Source of the DNA: an uncultured SAR86 cluster bacterium
GTDB lineage: Bacteria; Pseudomonadota; Gammaproteobacteria; Magnimaribacterales; D2472
Length of the DNA stretch: 64,000 bases
Assembly: GCA_905478035.1 (NCBI GenBank)
Contig: CAJQGX010000011.1
Coordinates: 35,991-99,990, forward strand
Direction of reading: 5' to 3'
In this document: positions 63,426 through 64,000 of the stretch, piece by piece
How positions within the stretch are numbered: position 1 is the first letter of the stretch
Layout: the number at the start of each line of letters is the position of its first letter
Made by a program: the position numbers and the translations under genes
The notes under the pieces: model-generated
What the model was told of the DNA's origin: nothing
Database searches by the model: none
The model's input: the letters and a program-made list of their open reading frames with translations, nothing else

Positions 63426-63501
63426 TGGTGGAGCTAAACGGGATCGAACCGTTGACCTCCTCGCTGCCAGCGAGGCGCTCTCCCAGCTGAGCTATAGCCC
63501 C
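63426..63501 (-). tRNA. tRNA-Ala(GGC)
   Basis: The minus strand folds as tRNA: acceptor GGGGCTA/TAGCTCC, D-arm with AGCTGGGAGAGC, anticodon stem CCTCG/CGAGG with loop CTGGCAG (anticodon GGC), T-loop GGTTCGATCC, discriminator A and encoded CCA. It reads GCC/GCU. Confidence 0.95.
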
Positions 63502-63691
63502 AAGTGCGTTATTATCTCATTATATGATTGGTATGAGTTATTTTTTTACTTTATATTTCATAAAAATATTCATAACTTTAACCGTTACTTTAGATGCTAA
63601 AGCTATTTTTTTTTTAGCTAACTTAATTCTTAAATTTTTTATGAATATACTCATATTAATATCATATCATCTATAAAAAAATTGAGAAAAA

Positions 63692-63715
63692 AAAAGAGGG
63701 CCTAAGCCCTCTTTT
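63692..63715 (-). terminator. Terminator of the TonB-dependent receptor gene
   Basis: AAAAGAGGGC and GCCCTCTTTT pair around CTAA, with a long T run on the minus strand just after the stop codon at 63737. The region from 63502 to here is AT-rich and holds no gene. Confidence 0.88.
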
Positions 63716-63736
63716 TAAATCAATTAAGATTAGTTC

Positions 63737-64000
63737 TTATAGATCCCAAGTAAATCCAACAATAGTTTGCATTCCTAGATTAGAATGAATCTGTCTGTTG
63801 AAATCACCTGATGTGTTTAATGGTGGATCTTCTTTAGTAAGGTTTCTTATCATTACTGAAAGTTCAAGACCATCAACACCAGGAACAGTATAAACACCTC
63901 TTAAGTTAACTTGACTGTATGAATCAACAGTTCCTTCCGGATTGTAATTCGCATCAGTGTTATTAGCTAACTCATCAATGTAATCATACTGAATACTGAG
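63737..64000 (-). CDS. TonB-dependent outer-membrane receptor, C-terminal end
   Basis: The minus strand is open from the window edge to TAA at 63737, giving the last 87 residues of an outer-membrane barrel. The pattern is that of TonB-dependent receptors: LRGVYTVPGVDGLELSVMIR, RNLTKEDPPLNTSG near the end (the N-L-x-x-xDPP motif), and the final strand QTIVGFTWDL with an aromatic residue near the terminus. The plug domain is outside the window, so the ligand is unknown; carbohydrate import would suit the nearby laminarin locus, but the distance is large. Confidence 0.9.
   Translation of the reverse strand, partial: LSIQYDYIDELANNTDANYNPEGTVDSYSQVNLRGVYTVPGVDGLELSVMIRNLTKEDPPLNTSGDFNRQIHSNLGMQTIVGFTWDL

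Overview
The window looks like the chromosome of a streamlined, AT-rich (roughly a third G+C by eye) aerobic marine gammaproteobacterium. Intergenic gaps are very short, genes often overlap, and there is a complete type II secretion system, TonB-dependent uptake, an Entner-Doudoroff/HexR sugar module, a homodimeric pyruvate dehydrogenase and a sodium-pumping oxaloacetate decarboxylase. This fits a SAR86-like lineage, but that is an inference from gene content and composition only. No rRNA, prophage, insertion sequence or CRISPR array is visible.

Left part (1-28 kb): a phosphate and secretion region. It holds a truncated porin gene, a secreted beta-propeller phytase, a TetR regulator, a PiT phosphate transporter, a PPK2 polyphosphate kinase, an Ppx/GppA exopolyphosphatase, an eleven-gene T2SS operon (gspC to gspM), phoB-phoR, two acyl-CoA ligases, gamma-glutamyltransferase, the prepilin peptidase that the T2SS needs, and a PhoD-like phosphatase. 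Eleven-base direct repeats resembling Pho boxes lie in front of ppk2/pit, in front of the T2SS side of phoR (next to an unlisted 28-residue ORF) and, more weakly, in front of the phytase gene. Together they suggest a phosphate-starvation island that may include the secretion system.

Middle (30.4-51.7 kb): thirteen genes on the minus strand with no gap above about 26 bases. In transcription order they are aceE, aceF, zwf, edd, eda, a sodium/glucose-type symporter, GH3 beta-glucosidase lipoprotein, glucokinase, a GH149-like beta-1,3-glucan phosphorylase, GH17 lipoprotein, an exported clan GH-A glycosidase, a GPH-family sugar symporter and a cytoplasmic GH17. The set forms a complete route from laminarin-type beta-1,3-glucan through glucose and glucose 6-phosphate to KDPG, pyruvate and acetyl-CoA. 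HexR is encoded divergently, with a HexR-type palindrome between hexR and aceE. The matching second unit (gap, pyk, marC, pgl) starts behind a 23-base perfect palindrome of the same type, which it shares with the divergent oadGAB operon.

Right end (59.7-64 kb): a probable small structured RNA with a near-consensus promoter and its own terminator follows oadB. Then come PhzF-like, VOC, metallo-beta-lactamase-fold and alanine dehydrogenase genes, tRNA-Ala(GGC), and the 3' end of a TonB-dependent receptor gene. Other points of note are an FeS-type photolyase that has lost half of its cluster cysteines, a CinA/NadD-like fusion protein, and a 206-base perfect repeat encoding two identical lipoyl domains in aceF.
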